A stretch of 20,850 nucleotides of DNA, from contig UQQQ01000039.1 in assembly GCA_900543165.1 (NCBI GenBank), forward strand, positions 1 through 20,850. Reading direction: 5' to 3'. This document shows positions 1 through 6,290 of the stretch, in pieces; position 1 is the first letter of the stretch; each line of letters opens with the position of its first letter. The notes below the pieces were generated by a model, which was not told the DNA's origin, ran no database searches, and saw only the letters and a program-made list of their open reading frames with translations. The position numbers and the translations under genes are program-made. This DNA comes from an uncultured Dialister sp. GTDB lineage: Bacteria; Bacillota; Negativicutes; Veillonellales; Dialisteraceae.

Positions 1-929
1 GCGTTCGCGTTTCCAACCTGGAAAAGAAAGTCGGCAACATCTACTGGTCCGGCGATGCTCGTATGCGTTATCAGGATAATTCCGTGGAGAAAGCTTCTGA
101 TACTTGGGATGGTCGTATGAGAATCAACGTTAAAGGTCAGGTCAATGAAAACACCACAGTTAACGGCCGTCTTGTTTACAACATGAACTTCAAAGATAGC
201 ACTAAAGATTCTGGTGTATACATGGATACCTTGAATGTTAAACGTCAGTTTGGGGACTTTGCCGTAACTCTTGGCCGCTATGCAAATAATTTCGGCAATG
301 AATACTCTTGGAGATTCGGTGATTCGCATAATTTCGACGGCGCAGAACTGTCCTATGCTAAGAATGCATTCAATGCGAATGTTGGTTTTGGCCAGTGGGA
401 TACCAAGTATGAGACGAATTATGACGCTGAGATTGATGATAAAGATGCATTCTATGCAAAAGCTGGATACAACTTCGGCTTCGCTAAACTCGGTGCTGAC
501 TACATCAAATTCCAGAACAACGAAATTCTGAATGATGAATTGTACGGCATTGATCTGTATGTACCGGTTGGCGACTTCCGTGTACAGGGTGAATATGTAA
601 AGAACACCACCACCACTGAAAAATATGATGACGCTTGGAACGTAGGTCTTGGCTACGGCAAAGCTGACTGGAAGAAACCAGGCACTTGGGCTCTGGATGT
701 ATTCTACAACGAAATCGGCAAAGGCACCTACTTCGGCGGCACTGGCCTCGGCACTGATATGCTGAAAAACCTGAAAACCGGCGACCAGATTAAGTTCTGG
801 AACGTAGGCGCAGACGTAACTCTCCAGAAGAACGTACAGCTCCATGCTGAATATGCATTCGGCACTGATCTGGAAAAGGCTGCTGATCCGGATGATGCAT
901 GGACTGTTTCCCTGAACTACAAATTCTAA
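1..929 (+). CDS. OmpM-like outer-membrane porin, 3' part (5' end outside window)
   Basis: The frame is open from base 3, upstream of the first ATG at 63, so the gene starts before the window. The visible part begins with a short helical stretch (SNLEKKVGN) and then WSGDARMRY, the entry into a beta-barrel typical of Negativicutes SLH-porins. The following ~280 residues alternate polar and aromatic residues in amphipathic strands rich in Tyr, Gly, Asp and Asn, with no cysteine-rich or enzymatic motif. The protein ends in YKF, the C-terminal aromatic signature recognised by the BAM machinery. In this family an N-terminal SLH domain (off window) binds peptidoglycan and the barrel forms a general diffusion channel. 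It is followed by a strong terminator. The general class is confident; the exact paralogue is not. Confidence 0.82.
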   Translation, partial: VRVSNLEKKVGNIYWSGDARMRYQDNSVEKASDTWDGRMRINVKGQVNENTTVNGRLVYNMNFKDSTKDSGVYMDTLNVKRQFGDFAVTLGRYANNFGNEYSWRFGDSHNFDGAELSYAKNAFNANVGFGQWDTKYETNYDAEIDDKDAFYAKAGYNFGFAKLGADYIKFQNNEILNDELYGIDLYVPVGDFRVQGEYVKNTTTTEKYDDAWNVGLGYGKADWKKPGTWALDVFYNEIGKGTYFGGTGLGTDMLKNLKTGDQIKFWNVGADVTLQKNVQLHAEYAFGTDLEKAADPDDAWTVSLNYKF

Positions 930-960
930 TTTGTGAGTTCTCGCAAACGAACCTGAATCA

Positions 961-992
961 AAAAAGGAAATCCCTTACGGGATTTCCTTTTT
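961..992 (+). terminator. Intrinsic terminator of the porin gene
   Basis: A perfect 14-bp stem (961-974 pairing with 979-992) closes a TTAC loop. The stem has an A-rich 5' foot and a T-rich 3' tail, so it could work in both directions. It lies 32 bp after the porin stop codon. Confidence 0.93.
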
Positions 993-1478
993 ATTTTATA
1001 TATCGTATAACAAGGGCAGAGAGGAGGCGGGACGTGATGGATATCGACGATATATATCTGGCAGGGAAGAACGCAGCCTATGACATTGCTGCCAAGAAGC
1101 TTCTGGCCAGCCGGAAGATCTTGGCGTGGATTTTGAAATACTGCGTCGAAGAGTTCAAAGAGAGCGAGATTGCAGACATCCGTGACCGCTACATCATAGG
1201 GACACCGGAAGTGGCTCTGACGCCTGTCCTTCCGGATCAGACGAATGCGGTGAGCCATATCCGTGGTGAAAGCACAGAGGATGCCACGCTGACGGAGGGG
1301 AGAGTCACTTTTGACATTCGCTTTCGCTCGGTGACGCCGGAGGAAGATCCGCTGGAGCTGATCATCAATGTGGAAGCGCAGAGAAGTTCACACCTGACAT
1401 ATCCCTTGATGAAGTGCGCCGTGTACTATTGCAGCCGTCTGATTTCGTCACAATACACTGTGGACTTCGAGAAAGCTA

Positions 1479-1639
1479 AGGAAACACTGATTAAATCGTT
1501 GTCAGATTTCATTCTTGGATATTCATGCAATGCGAGGAATTATTTGACGCGAATAGCGAGCTATTTAAGGAGAATAATGACGAAGCAGTGCATGAATATC
1601 CATACGAAATCTGATTCTGCGATTTAATCAGCGTTTCCT
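1479..1639. mobile_element. 161-bp foldback MITE with TA target-site duplication
   Basis: The ends are inverted repeats: AGGAAACACTGATTAAATCG at the left, and the reverse complement of AGGAAACGCTGATTAAATCG at the right (one mismatch in 20). TA dinucleotides flank both sides (1477-1478 and 1640-1641). The complementarity continues inward imperfectly (TCAGATTTC, GGATATTCATGCA), so the whole element folds back on itself. It encodes no protein. TA duplication is typical of IS630/Tc1-mariner-type transposition, so it is probably mobilised in trans by such a transposase, which is not seen in this window. Confidence 0.85.
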
Positions 1640-1955
1640 TAACTACGAAGGCGTCAAGAAGGTCTATAGTATCTGGCTTTGTATGGATATGCCCGATGGG
1701 GCAAGTGGTATCACACGATATCGGCTGACGGAAAATCAGGAGTATGGGGCTTACAGAGAGGACAGACGCAATTATGATCTATTGCAGGTCGTCATGGTCT
1801 ATATCGGGCAGGGGAAACGAGAACTGGGTAACCGCCTGCTGAATTTACTGGAAGAAATTTTCAAATCAAAAGACAGTGCCAAAGACAAGCGGGAACGATT
1901 GCAAAAGGAATATCAGATTGATTTGAATGAAGACGAAGAAGGGATGGTGGATACC

Positions 1956-2207
1956 ATGTGCAATTTGAGTGTAGGTATATTTGAAAGGGCTTGGAATCAA
2001 GGGGTTGCGGCAGGGATGACGAAGGGTCTTGAGCAGGGCCGCGTACAAGGCCGCGAAGAAGGCCGTAAGGAGCTGACCAGAGCATTTGTCATGCAGCTTC
2101 TGGAGATGCATATGCCGCTGTCCTTTATCCTGCAGGCTACGAAATGCAATGAGAAAGAAATCCGAGATATTGCGGAAGAAGAAGGACTTACCGTAGATCC
2201 ATCGTGA
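1956..2207 (+). CDS. Candidate intragenic C-terminal Rpn small protein (83 aa)
   Basis: An in-frame ATG at 1956 lies 5 nt after GGTGG (1946-1950), a plausible Shine-Dalgarno. It would give an 83-aa protein starting MCNLSVGIF and containing the charged G/E/R repeat stretch and MPLSFI. The interval 1935-1975 around this start is identical at nucleotide level to the second Rpn copy (12103-12849), though the genes around it have diverged. Intragenic C-terminal proteins that antagonise the full-length nuclease have been reported for E. coli Rpn genes (from memory). That this one is translated is inference. Confidence 0.35.
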   Translation: MCNLSVGIFERAWNQGVAAGMTKGLEQGRVQGREEGRKELTRAFVMQLLEMHMPLSFILQATKCNEKEIRDIAEEEGLTVDPS

Positions 2208-2210
2208 TGA

Positions 2211-2243
2211 AAAACGGAGAGCTTGCGAGAGCCGTCTGTTTTC
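2211..2243 (+). terminator. Probable terminator after the Rpn pseudogene
   Basis: AAAACGGA (2211-2218) pairs with TCTGTTTT (2235-2242) with one G-T wobble. A weaker inner stem and a T4 tail follow. It sits directly after the stop at 2207. The stem is imperfect, so confidence is moderate. Confidence 0.5.
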
Positions 2244-2259
2244 AGGAGAGCGCAGAGGA

Positions 2260-2304
2260 AGGAAACGCTGATTCTATCGAAGGACGATTATATCAGTGTT
2301 TCCC
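2260..2304. repeat. Short solo inverted-repeat derivative of the MITE
   Basis: GGAAACGCTGATTCTATCG at 2261 faces a partner whose reverse complement is GGAAACACTGATATAATCG, only about 5 bp away. This is the terminal repeat of the 1479-1639 element with nearly all internal sequence missing, leaving a 44-bp hairpin. No clear TA duplication is seen. Confidence 0.6.
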
Positions 2305-2346
2305 CAGCTGCTTCCAAGCTCTGATTTCAAAAAATCAAAAAAGTCC

Positions 2347-2376
2347 TTGCAAAGGATCACCCCCTTATGCTACAAT
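2347..2376 (+). promoter_or_regulatory. Promoter-like sequence TTGCAA-N18-TACAAT (extended -10)
   Basis: TTGCAA (2347-2352) and TACAAT (2371-2376) are 18 bp apart, with TGC immediately before the -10. The predicted start (~2383) lies directly at a terminator hairpin (2386-2407), so a transcript would be only about 25 nt unless the hairpin is bypassed. Confidence 0.5.
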
Positions 2377-2385
2377 ACTGAAAGC

Positions 2386-2407
2386 GCTGGGATGGCCCGG
2401 CTTTTTT
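2386..2407 (+). terminator. Intrinsic terminator upstream of rpmG
   Basis: GCTGGG (2386-2391), loop ATGG and CCCGGC (2396-2401) form a 6-bp stem with one G-T wobble, followed by T6. It would insulate the rpmG operon from upstream transcription. Confidence 0.65.
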
Positions 2408-2424
2408 AAGTGCGAATTTTCTAC

Positions 2425-2454
2425 TTGCACAGACAGCGTGATTTGTGATATACT
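2425..2454 (+). promoter_or_regulatory. Promoter of the rpmG-secE-nusG operon
   Basis: TTGCAC (2425-2430) is separated by 18 bp from TATACT (2449-2454), and TGA directly precedes the -10 (extended -10). It lies about 55 bp before the rpmG start with no other gene between. Confidence 0.7.
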
Positions 2455-2509
2455 TATCAAGCATGTTAATTGGCCGTCGGCCGAAGAAAGATGGAATGAG
2501 GTGTAAATA

Positions 2510-2659
2510 ATGCGTGAAGGAATTACTCTTGCATGCACAGAATGCAAGCGCCGCAATTATCGTATGAACAAGAACAAAAAGACCACTACCGAACGTGTAG
2601 AACTGATGAAATACTGCAAATGGTGCCATAAACACACCCTTCATAAAGAAACCAAATAA
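2510..2659 (+). CDS. rpmG: 50S ribosomal protein L33
   Basis: A 49-aa ORF beginning MREGITLACTECK. It has the L33 zinc-ribbon form with two CxxC pairs: Cys9/Cys12 and Cys36/Cys39. Length matches the bacterial L33 family (49-55 aa) and the protein is Lys/Arg-rich. GAGGTG upstream serves as ribosome binding site. The protein sits near the tRNA exit site of the 50S subunit. It is first in the classic rpmG-secE-nusG cluster, and the 28-bp gap to secE suggests co-transcription from the promoter at 2425-2454. Cysteine-containing paralogues are typically the zinc-bound type, often replaced by a cysteine-free L33 under zinc limitation; no second copy is in the window. Confidence 0.95.
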   Translation: MREGITLACTECKRRNYRMNKNKKTTTERVELMKYCKWCHKHTLHKETK

Positions 2660-2687
2660 TTTTTTCTGATTGAACTGGGGTGCGAGC

Positions 2688-2936
2688 ATGGCCAAGGCGA
2701 AGCGTAAAACAACAGCTACTAGAACGGAAAAAGCACAGGAAGCAAGCAGCGCATGGAGCCGTTTCTTCAAGGAAACAAAGATGGAAATGAAAAAGGTCAT
2801 CTGGCCGACAAAGAACCAGATGCTGAACTATACCATCGCGACCATCGTGTCTGTCATCCTCGTATCTTTCCTGATCGTGGCAGTAGACTTCGTATTCGCT
2901 GGTCTCTCCAAGTTATTAGTCACTGCGGTAGGCTGA
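2688..2936 (+). CDS. secE: Preprotein translocase subunit SecE
   Basis: An 82-aa protein with a basic N-terminus (residues 1-20), then the conserved amphipathic helix ending in KVIWPTKNQ, and one C-terminal membrane segment (about residues 52-75). This is the minimal single-TM SecE seen in Firmicutes. SecE clamps SecY in the SecYEG channel. ATG 2688 is chosen over an in-frame TTG at 2670 because family members begin just before the basic segment and GGGGTG precedes it. It lies 28 bp after rpmG and 13 bp before nusG, within the same operon. Confidence 0.95.
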   Translation: MAKAKRKTTATRTEKAQEASSAWSRFFKETKMEMKKVIWPTKNQMLNYTIATIVSVILVSFLIVAVDFVFAGLSKLLVTAVG

Positions 2937-2949
2937 GAGGAGGAGAGCT

Positions 2950-3567
2950 ATGTCTGATATCGAAGCTGAAAACAAAAACTTAAAAGAAGAACAGAGCGAA
3001 GTCAGTGCACCGACCGAGATCGGCGCTCCGAGCGTTGGCTCCAAAGATATCCGCTGGTATGTCATCCATACCTACTCCGGCTATGAAAATAAAGTCAAGG
3101 ATACCCTGACCCGCAAGGTTCATTCCATGGGCATGGATGATACGATCCTCGAGATCCTGCTCCCTCTTCAGGATGAAGAAGAAGAAAAAGATGGGAAGAC
3201 AAGAGTGGTTGCTCACAAAGTGTTCCCCGGCTACCTTCTGATCAAGATGGAAGTCAATGACAGAAGCTGGTATGTCGTCAGAAATACCCCTGGCGTCACC
3301 GGATTCGTCGGGACGACCACGAAGCCGATCCCGCTTTCTGACGAAGAAGCAGACCGCATCATTCATGGCATGAATACAAAGAAAGCAGCAGCCGTCGACG
3401 TCAAAGCCGGCGATCGCGTCCGTATCACCAAGGGTGTATTCGAAGACCGCACTGCTGTCGTACTCGAAGTCGCTGAAGACAAGACCAAGATCAAGGCCGA
3501 TATCAGCAATTTCGGAACCACCACTACGATTGAACTGGAAGCCGGTTCTTTTGAACCCCTTCCGTGA
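2950..3567 (+). CDS. nusG: Transcription termination/antitermination protein NusG
   Basis: 205 aa. A ~30-residue acidic, variable extension precedes RWYVIHTYSGYE, the start of the NGN domain (about residues 34-140) that binds the RNA polymerase clamp. The VFPGYLLI motif and the VRNTPGVTGFVG segment are characteristic. A C-terminal KOW domain (about 150-205) holds AGDRVRITKGVFED and ends in ELEAGSFEPLP. In the cell it modulates elongation and pausing and contacts Rho or S10. GAGGAGGAGAG upstream is a strong ribosome binding site. It follows secE by 13 bp. The long N-terminal extension is a mild oddity compared with ~180-aa NusG proteins. Confidence 0.97.
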   Translation: MSDIEAENKNLKEEQSEVSAPTEIGAPSVGSKDIRWYVIHTYSGYENKVKDTLTRKVHSMGMDDTILEILLPLQDEEEEKDGKTRVVAHKVFPGYLLIKMEVNDRSWYVVRNTPGVTGFVGTTTKPIPLSDEEADRIIHGMNTKKAAAVDVKAGDRVRITKGVFEDRTAVVLEVAEDKTKIKADISNFGTTTTIELEAGSFEPLP

Positions 3568-3661
3568 TTCAATATACAGTGGGACTGCCTCGAACTAGGC
3601 TCGTCCCACGGTGGGAGGGCCCGTTACAGCCCGTAAGTACCACATTCCACCAAGGACAAGG
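3568..3661 (+). promoter_or_regulatory. Structured rplK leader (candidate L1 autoregulatory site)
   Basis: Two hairpins lie between nusG and rplK. The first pairs GTGGGA (3579-3584) with TCCCAC (3604-3609), with an inner GCCT/AGGC stem. The second pairs GGTGGGA (3610-3616) with TTCCACC (3645-3651), with an inner GGGC/GCCC stem. In other bacteria the L11-L1 mRNA is repressed by L1 binding a leader that mimics its 23S site. That this leader does so is inference from position and structure. Confidence 0.55.
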
Positions 3662-3673
3662 AGGTGTAACATT

Positions 3674-4099
3674 ATGGCAAAGAAAATTTCTAAAGTTGTT
3701 AAACTGCAGGTCGCAGCTGGCAAAGCTACCCCAGCACCGCCAGTAGGCCCGGCTCTCGGCCAGGCAGGCGTCAACATCATGGCCTTCGTGAAAGACTTCA
3801 ACGATCGCACTGCAAAGCAGGTAGGCCTGATCATCCCTGTAGAAATTACCGTTTTTGAAGATAGAAGCTTTACATTCATTTGTAAAACTCCGCCGGCAGC
3901 CGTTCTTCTGAAGAAAGCAGCCGGACTCGAAAAAGCTTCTGGTGAGCCGAACAAGAACAAAGTCGGTAAAGTCACCAAAGCACAGGTCAAGGAAATCGCT
4001 GAAACAAAGATGCCAGACCTGAACGCTAACACTGTAGAAGCAGCTATGCGCCTGATCGAAGGCACAGCTCGTTCTATGGGCATCGAAGTTGTAGACTAA
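3674..4099 (+). CDS. rplK: 50S ribosomal protein L11
   Basis: 141 aa, the standard L11 length. It begins MAKKISKVVKLQV and contains the signature APPVGPALGQAGVNIMAF in the N-terminal domain and NKVGKVTKAQVKEIAE plus AARSMGI-like sequence in the C-terminal rRNA-binding domain. L11 binds the GTPase-associated centre of 23S rRNA and positions the L10-L12 stalk. ATG 3674 is fixed by AAGGAGGTG just upstream; the longer open frame back to 3611 overlaps the leader hairpins and is not family-like. It is followed by rplA after 53 bp. Confidence 0.97.
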   Translation: MAKKISKVVKLQVAAGKATPAPPVGPALGQAGVNIMAFVKDFNDRTAKQVGLIIPVEITVFEDRSFTFICKTPPAAVLLKKAAGLEKASGEPNKNKVGKVTKAQVKEIAETKMPDLNANTVEAAMRLIEGTARSMGIEVVD

Positions 4100-4152
4100 G
4101 ACTGACCCATTCGTGGCAGGGTAGAACCCCAAAGACCACATAGGAGGAAACA

Positions 4153-4857
4153 ATGGCAAAACTGACAAAGAAACAGAAAGCCGCAGCAGCCATCGTTGAC
4201 AGTCATAAGCTCTATGACATCGACGAAGCTGTAAAGCTTGTGAAAGAAGCAGCATCCGCAAAGTTCGATGAAACTGTAGAAGTTGCTTTCAACCTGAATA
4301 TCAACCCGAAATACGCTGATCAGCAGCTCCGCGGCGCTACCGTACTTCCTGCAGGTACCGGAAAATCCAAGAAAGTTCTCGTATTTGCTAAAGACCACAA
4401 AGAAGACGAAGCAAAAGCAGCAGGCGCTGACTACGTAGGCGGAAAAGAACTGGCCGACAAGATCATGCAGGGCTGGATGGACTTTGACGTCGTAGTAGCT
4501 ACACCGGACATGATGGCTGTCGTAGGTCGTCTGGGCCGTGTACTCGGACCGAAAGGCCTCATGCCAAACCCGAAGGTTGGCACCGTCACCATGGATGTGA
4601 CCAAGGCTGTCAACGAAATCAAAGGCGGCAAGGTACAGTATCGTACAGATAAAGCCGGCAACGTCCAGGTCATCATCGGCAAAGTATCCTTTGACGAAGA
4701 CAAACTGAAACAGAACCTGCTCGCTATCTACAATACCATCCTCAAAGCTCGTCCTTCCACTGTAAAGGGCGTCTACATGAAGAGCCTCACCATCAGCTCC
4801 ACCATGGGCCGAGGCATCCACCTCGACCTCACCAAAGTGGTAGCAGCAAAAGCATAA
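4153..4857 (+). CDS. rplA: 50S ribosomal protein L1
   Basis: 234 aa, typical for L1. It opens MAKLTKKQK and has the LRG..LPAGTGK motif and the domain II signature ATPDMMAVVGRLGRVLGPKG, followed by MPNPKVGTVT. L1 forms the mobile stalk at the E site and in many bacteria represses its own mRNA. TAGGAGGAAACA precedes the ATG. It is co-directional with rplK; the 165-bp gap to rplJ holds the L10 leader. Confidence 0.97.
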   Translation: MAKLTKKQKAAAAIVDSHKLYDIDEAVKLVKEAASAKFDETVEVAFNLNINPKYADQQLRGATVLPAGTGKSKKVLVFAKDHKEDEAKAAGADYVGGKELADKIMQGWMDFDVVVATPDMMAVVGRLGRVLGPKGLMPNPKVGTVTMDVTKAVNEIKGGKVQYRTDKAGNVQVIIGKVSFDEDKLKQNLLAIYNTILKARPSTVKGVYMKSLTISSTMGRGIHLDLTKVVAAKA

Positions 4858-4871
4858 TTTTACCTATTTAC

Positions 4872-4977
4872 ACTTAGCTTAAGACCGGCGGTAAGACATT
4901 TTAAAGGGCGTAGCCCGCCTCCCGAGGCTGAGTACTGCAAAGCCAGTACACGACCTCGCGGAATGCGAGGTCGTTTT
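4872..4977 (+). promoter_or_regulatory. Ribosomal L10 leader (rplJL autoregulatory element)
   Basis: Position and structure match the L10-leader class. There is an outer GGCGG/CCGCC pairing (4887-4891 with 4915-4919) and a GTACTG/CAGTAC hairpin (4932-4937 with 4944-4949), then a terminator. CGAGG at 4923-4927 is complementary to CCTCG in the terminator's 5' arm (4954-4958), a possible antiterminator. The L10(L12)4 complex is known to bind such leaders and reduce its own synthesis; here this is inferred from the arrangement. Confidence 0.75.
4950..4977 (+). terminator. Leader attenuator terminator before rplJ
   Basis: A 10-bp perfect stem (4950-4959 with 4965-4974), loop GGAAT, is followed by a T4 run. 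It lies 47 bp before the rplJ start, so it is placed for attenuation and not for ending rplA alone. Confidence 0.8.
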
Positions 4978-5023
4978 AGCTAACGTGATAAATAATAAAA
5001 TCCCATAGCAGAGGAGGTGTACT

Positions 5024-5572
5024 ATGAGCGAAGAAAAGTATGAAGTTAGAATTCGTCCGGAAAAAGAAGCCATCGTTGCAGAAATGAAAGAAAAGCTGGC
5101 TTCTCAGGGCGTAGTTCTGGTATCCTTCAACAAACTGGACGTAAAGAATGCGACACTTCTCCGTCGTAAATTCCTTGCACACGGTGTTGAATACAAGGTT
5201 ATCAAAAACACACTGACCCGCATCGCAGCTGACGAACTCGGTCTTGAAGGCCTTGACGATCTGCTCGCTGGCCCGAATGGTCTTGCAACCTGCAAAGACG
5301 ATCCGGTCGCACCGGCAGCAGCTCTGAAAGAATTCTTCAAAGAAACCAAGAGCGAAGCTATCGTTGTCAAAGCTGGCGTCCTCGACGGCAAAGTCATCGA
5401 CGCAAAAGCTGTTCAGGCACTGGCAGACCTGCCGTCCAAAGAACAGCTGCTGGGTATGGTCGCAGCAACCCTGCTGGCTCCGATCACCGGACTGGCACGT
5501 GCCCTCAACGGCAACATCCAGAACCTCGCATATGCTCTCGAAGCACTGCGTAAACAGAAAGAATCTGCGTAA
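5024..5572 (+). CDS. rplJ: 50S ribosomal protein L10
   Basis: 182 aa. The N-terminal globular domain contains the family features VVLVSFNKLDVKNATLLRRKF-like sequence and YKVIKNTLTRIA, which bind 23S rRNA beside L11. The C-terminal helix (about residues 140-180, ending in ALNGNIQNLAYALEALRKQKE) is where L7/L12 dimers dock. AGAGGAGGTGT is the ribosome binding site. The L10 leader precedes it and rplL follows after 37 bp, the conserved order. The protein is a few residues longer than the E. coli form (165 aa), usual for Firmicutes. Confidence 0.97.
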   Translation: MSEEKYEVRIRPEKEAIVAEMKEKLASQGVVLVSFNKLDVKNATLLRRKFLAHGVEYKVIKNTLTRIAADELGLEGLDDLLAGPNGLATCKDDPVAPAAALKEFFKETKSEAIVVKAGVLDGKVIDAKAVQALADLPSKEQLLGMVAATLLAPITGLARALNGNIQNLAYALEALRKQKESA

Positions 5573-5609
5573 GATCTACGCATAAAACTATTCCATGGAG
5601 GAAATAAAA

Positions 5610-5978
5610 ATGACTAACGAAGAAATCCTTAATGCCATTGCAGAAATGTCTGTACTCGAACTGTCCGAACTTGTAAAAGCTATCGAAGAAAAATTCGGCG
5701 TATCCGCAGCAGCTCCTGTAGCTGTAGCAGCAGCAGCAGCTCCGGCAGCAGCAGCTGAAGAAGAAAAATCTGAATTCGACGTTATCCTCAAAGACGTTGG
5801 CGCTCAGAAGATCCAGGTCATCAAAGCCGTTCGTGAAATCACCGGCCTCGGCCTGAAAGACGCTAAAGCACTCGTTGACGGCGCTCCGAAAGAAGTAAAG
5901 ACCGGCGTTGCTAAAGCTGAAGCTGAAGAAATGAAGAAGAAACTCGAAGCAGCTGGCGCTACCGTAGAAATGAAATAA
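5610..5978 (+). CDS. rplL: 50S ribosomal protein L7/L12
   Basis: 122 aa. It has an N-terminal dimerisation and L10-binding helix pair (MTNEEILNAIAEMSVLELSE), an Ala/Pro-rich hinge (about residues 34-54), and the C-terminal factor-binding domain with GLGLKDAKALVDGAP and the closing EEMKKKLEAAGATVEMK. This stalk protein recruits and stimulates translational GTPases. ATG 5610 is chosen because the in-frame ATG at 5595 overlaps the GGAGGAAA ribosome binding site. A strong terminator follows, and rpoB, the common next gene, is absent. Confidence 0.97.
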   Translation: MTNEEILNAIAEMSVLELSELVKAIEEKFGVSAAAPVAVAAAAAPAAAAEEEKSEFDVILKDVGAQKIQVIKAVREITGLGLKDAKALVDGAPKEVKTGVAKAEAEEMKKKLEAAGATVEMK

Positions 5979-6005
5979 TTGCGGCTAAGTTAAAAGCCCC
6001 TGAAG

Positions 6006-6036
6006 ATCGGACTCCGTATGGAGTCCGATTTTTTTA
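6006..6036 (+). terminator. Intrinsic terminator of the ribosomal protein operon
   Basis: A perfect 10-bp stem ATCGGACTCC/GGAGTCCGAT (6006-6015 with 6020-6029), GTAT loop, is followed by a run of Ts. It comes 27 bp after the rplL stop. Confidence 0.95.
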
Positions 6037-6135
6037 TTTTCTGAAAGAAGCGATGGAAAATGCGAATCCCTCTCGGCAGACTGCAATTGAAAGGAAAATG
6101 CGTGCAGGAATGAGCGCGGGGCGTTACAATACATA

Positions 6136-6247
6136 GGGAAACGCTGATTCAATCGCAGAGTCATCTTTTACAAGAATTTTTATGCATGGCTTCGTCATAG
6201 CCTTCCTTACATAGCATAGAAAAGGTATGCGCGATGGAGCGTTTCTT
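6136..6247. repeat. Diverged copy of the GGAAACGCTGATT MITE
   Basis: GGGAAACGCTGATTCAATCGCAG begins after a TA (6134-6135). Further in, TTCGTCAT...TTCCTTA.ATAGC matches the reverse-complemented right arm of the element at 1479-1639. The distal end (CGATGGAGCGTTTC) looks like a degraded terminal repeat with a short deletion. It occupies most of the 312-bp rplL-xseA gap; I see no gene there. Confidence 0.6.
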
Positions 6248-6290
6248 TCATTCTCTTATCTGTCAGAGGTGCTTTCCAAGGAGAAGGTAT

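Larger units (their letters stand above)
1037..2207 (+). pseudogene. Rpn-family PD-(D/E)XK nuclease/'transposase', interrupted by a MITE
   Basis: Start ATG 1037 follows GAGGAGG (1021-1027). The N-terminal part carries the family core: Asp93 in FDIRF, then Glu113 and Gln115 in INVEAQ, the D...ExQ signature of the PD-(D/E)XK fold. The frame ends at 1627 after unrelated residues. Homology resumes in another frame near 1642 (NYEGVKKVYS) and runs to 2207. Removing 163 bp (a 161-bp element plus one TA) restores a continuous ~335-aa reading frame through VDFEKANYEG, matching the second copy at 12103-12849. Such proteins (COG5464/Rpn) are described as recombination-promoting nucleases, and some as anti-phage toxins. 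The C-terminal half has a charged Gly/Glu/Arg-rich stretch and a conserved MPLSFI motif. Full-length product is not expected here. Confidence 0.85.

Noticed and set aside
2204..2506. A 100-codon plus-strand frame before rpmG
   Set aside because: It crosses a MITE relic, two promoter-like elements and a terminator, with no homology to known proteins that I recognise.
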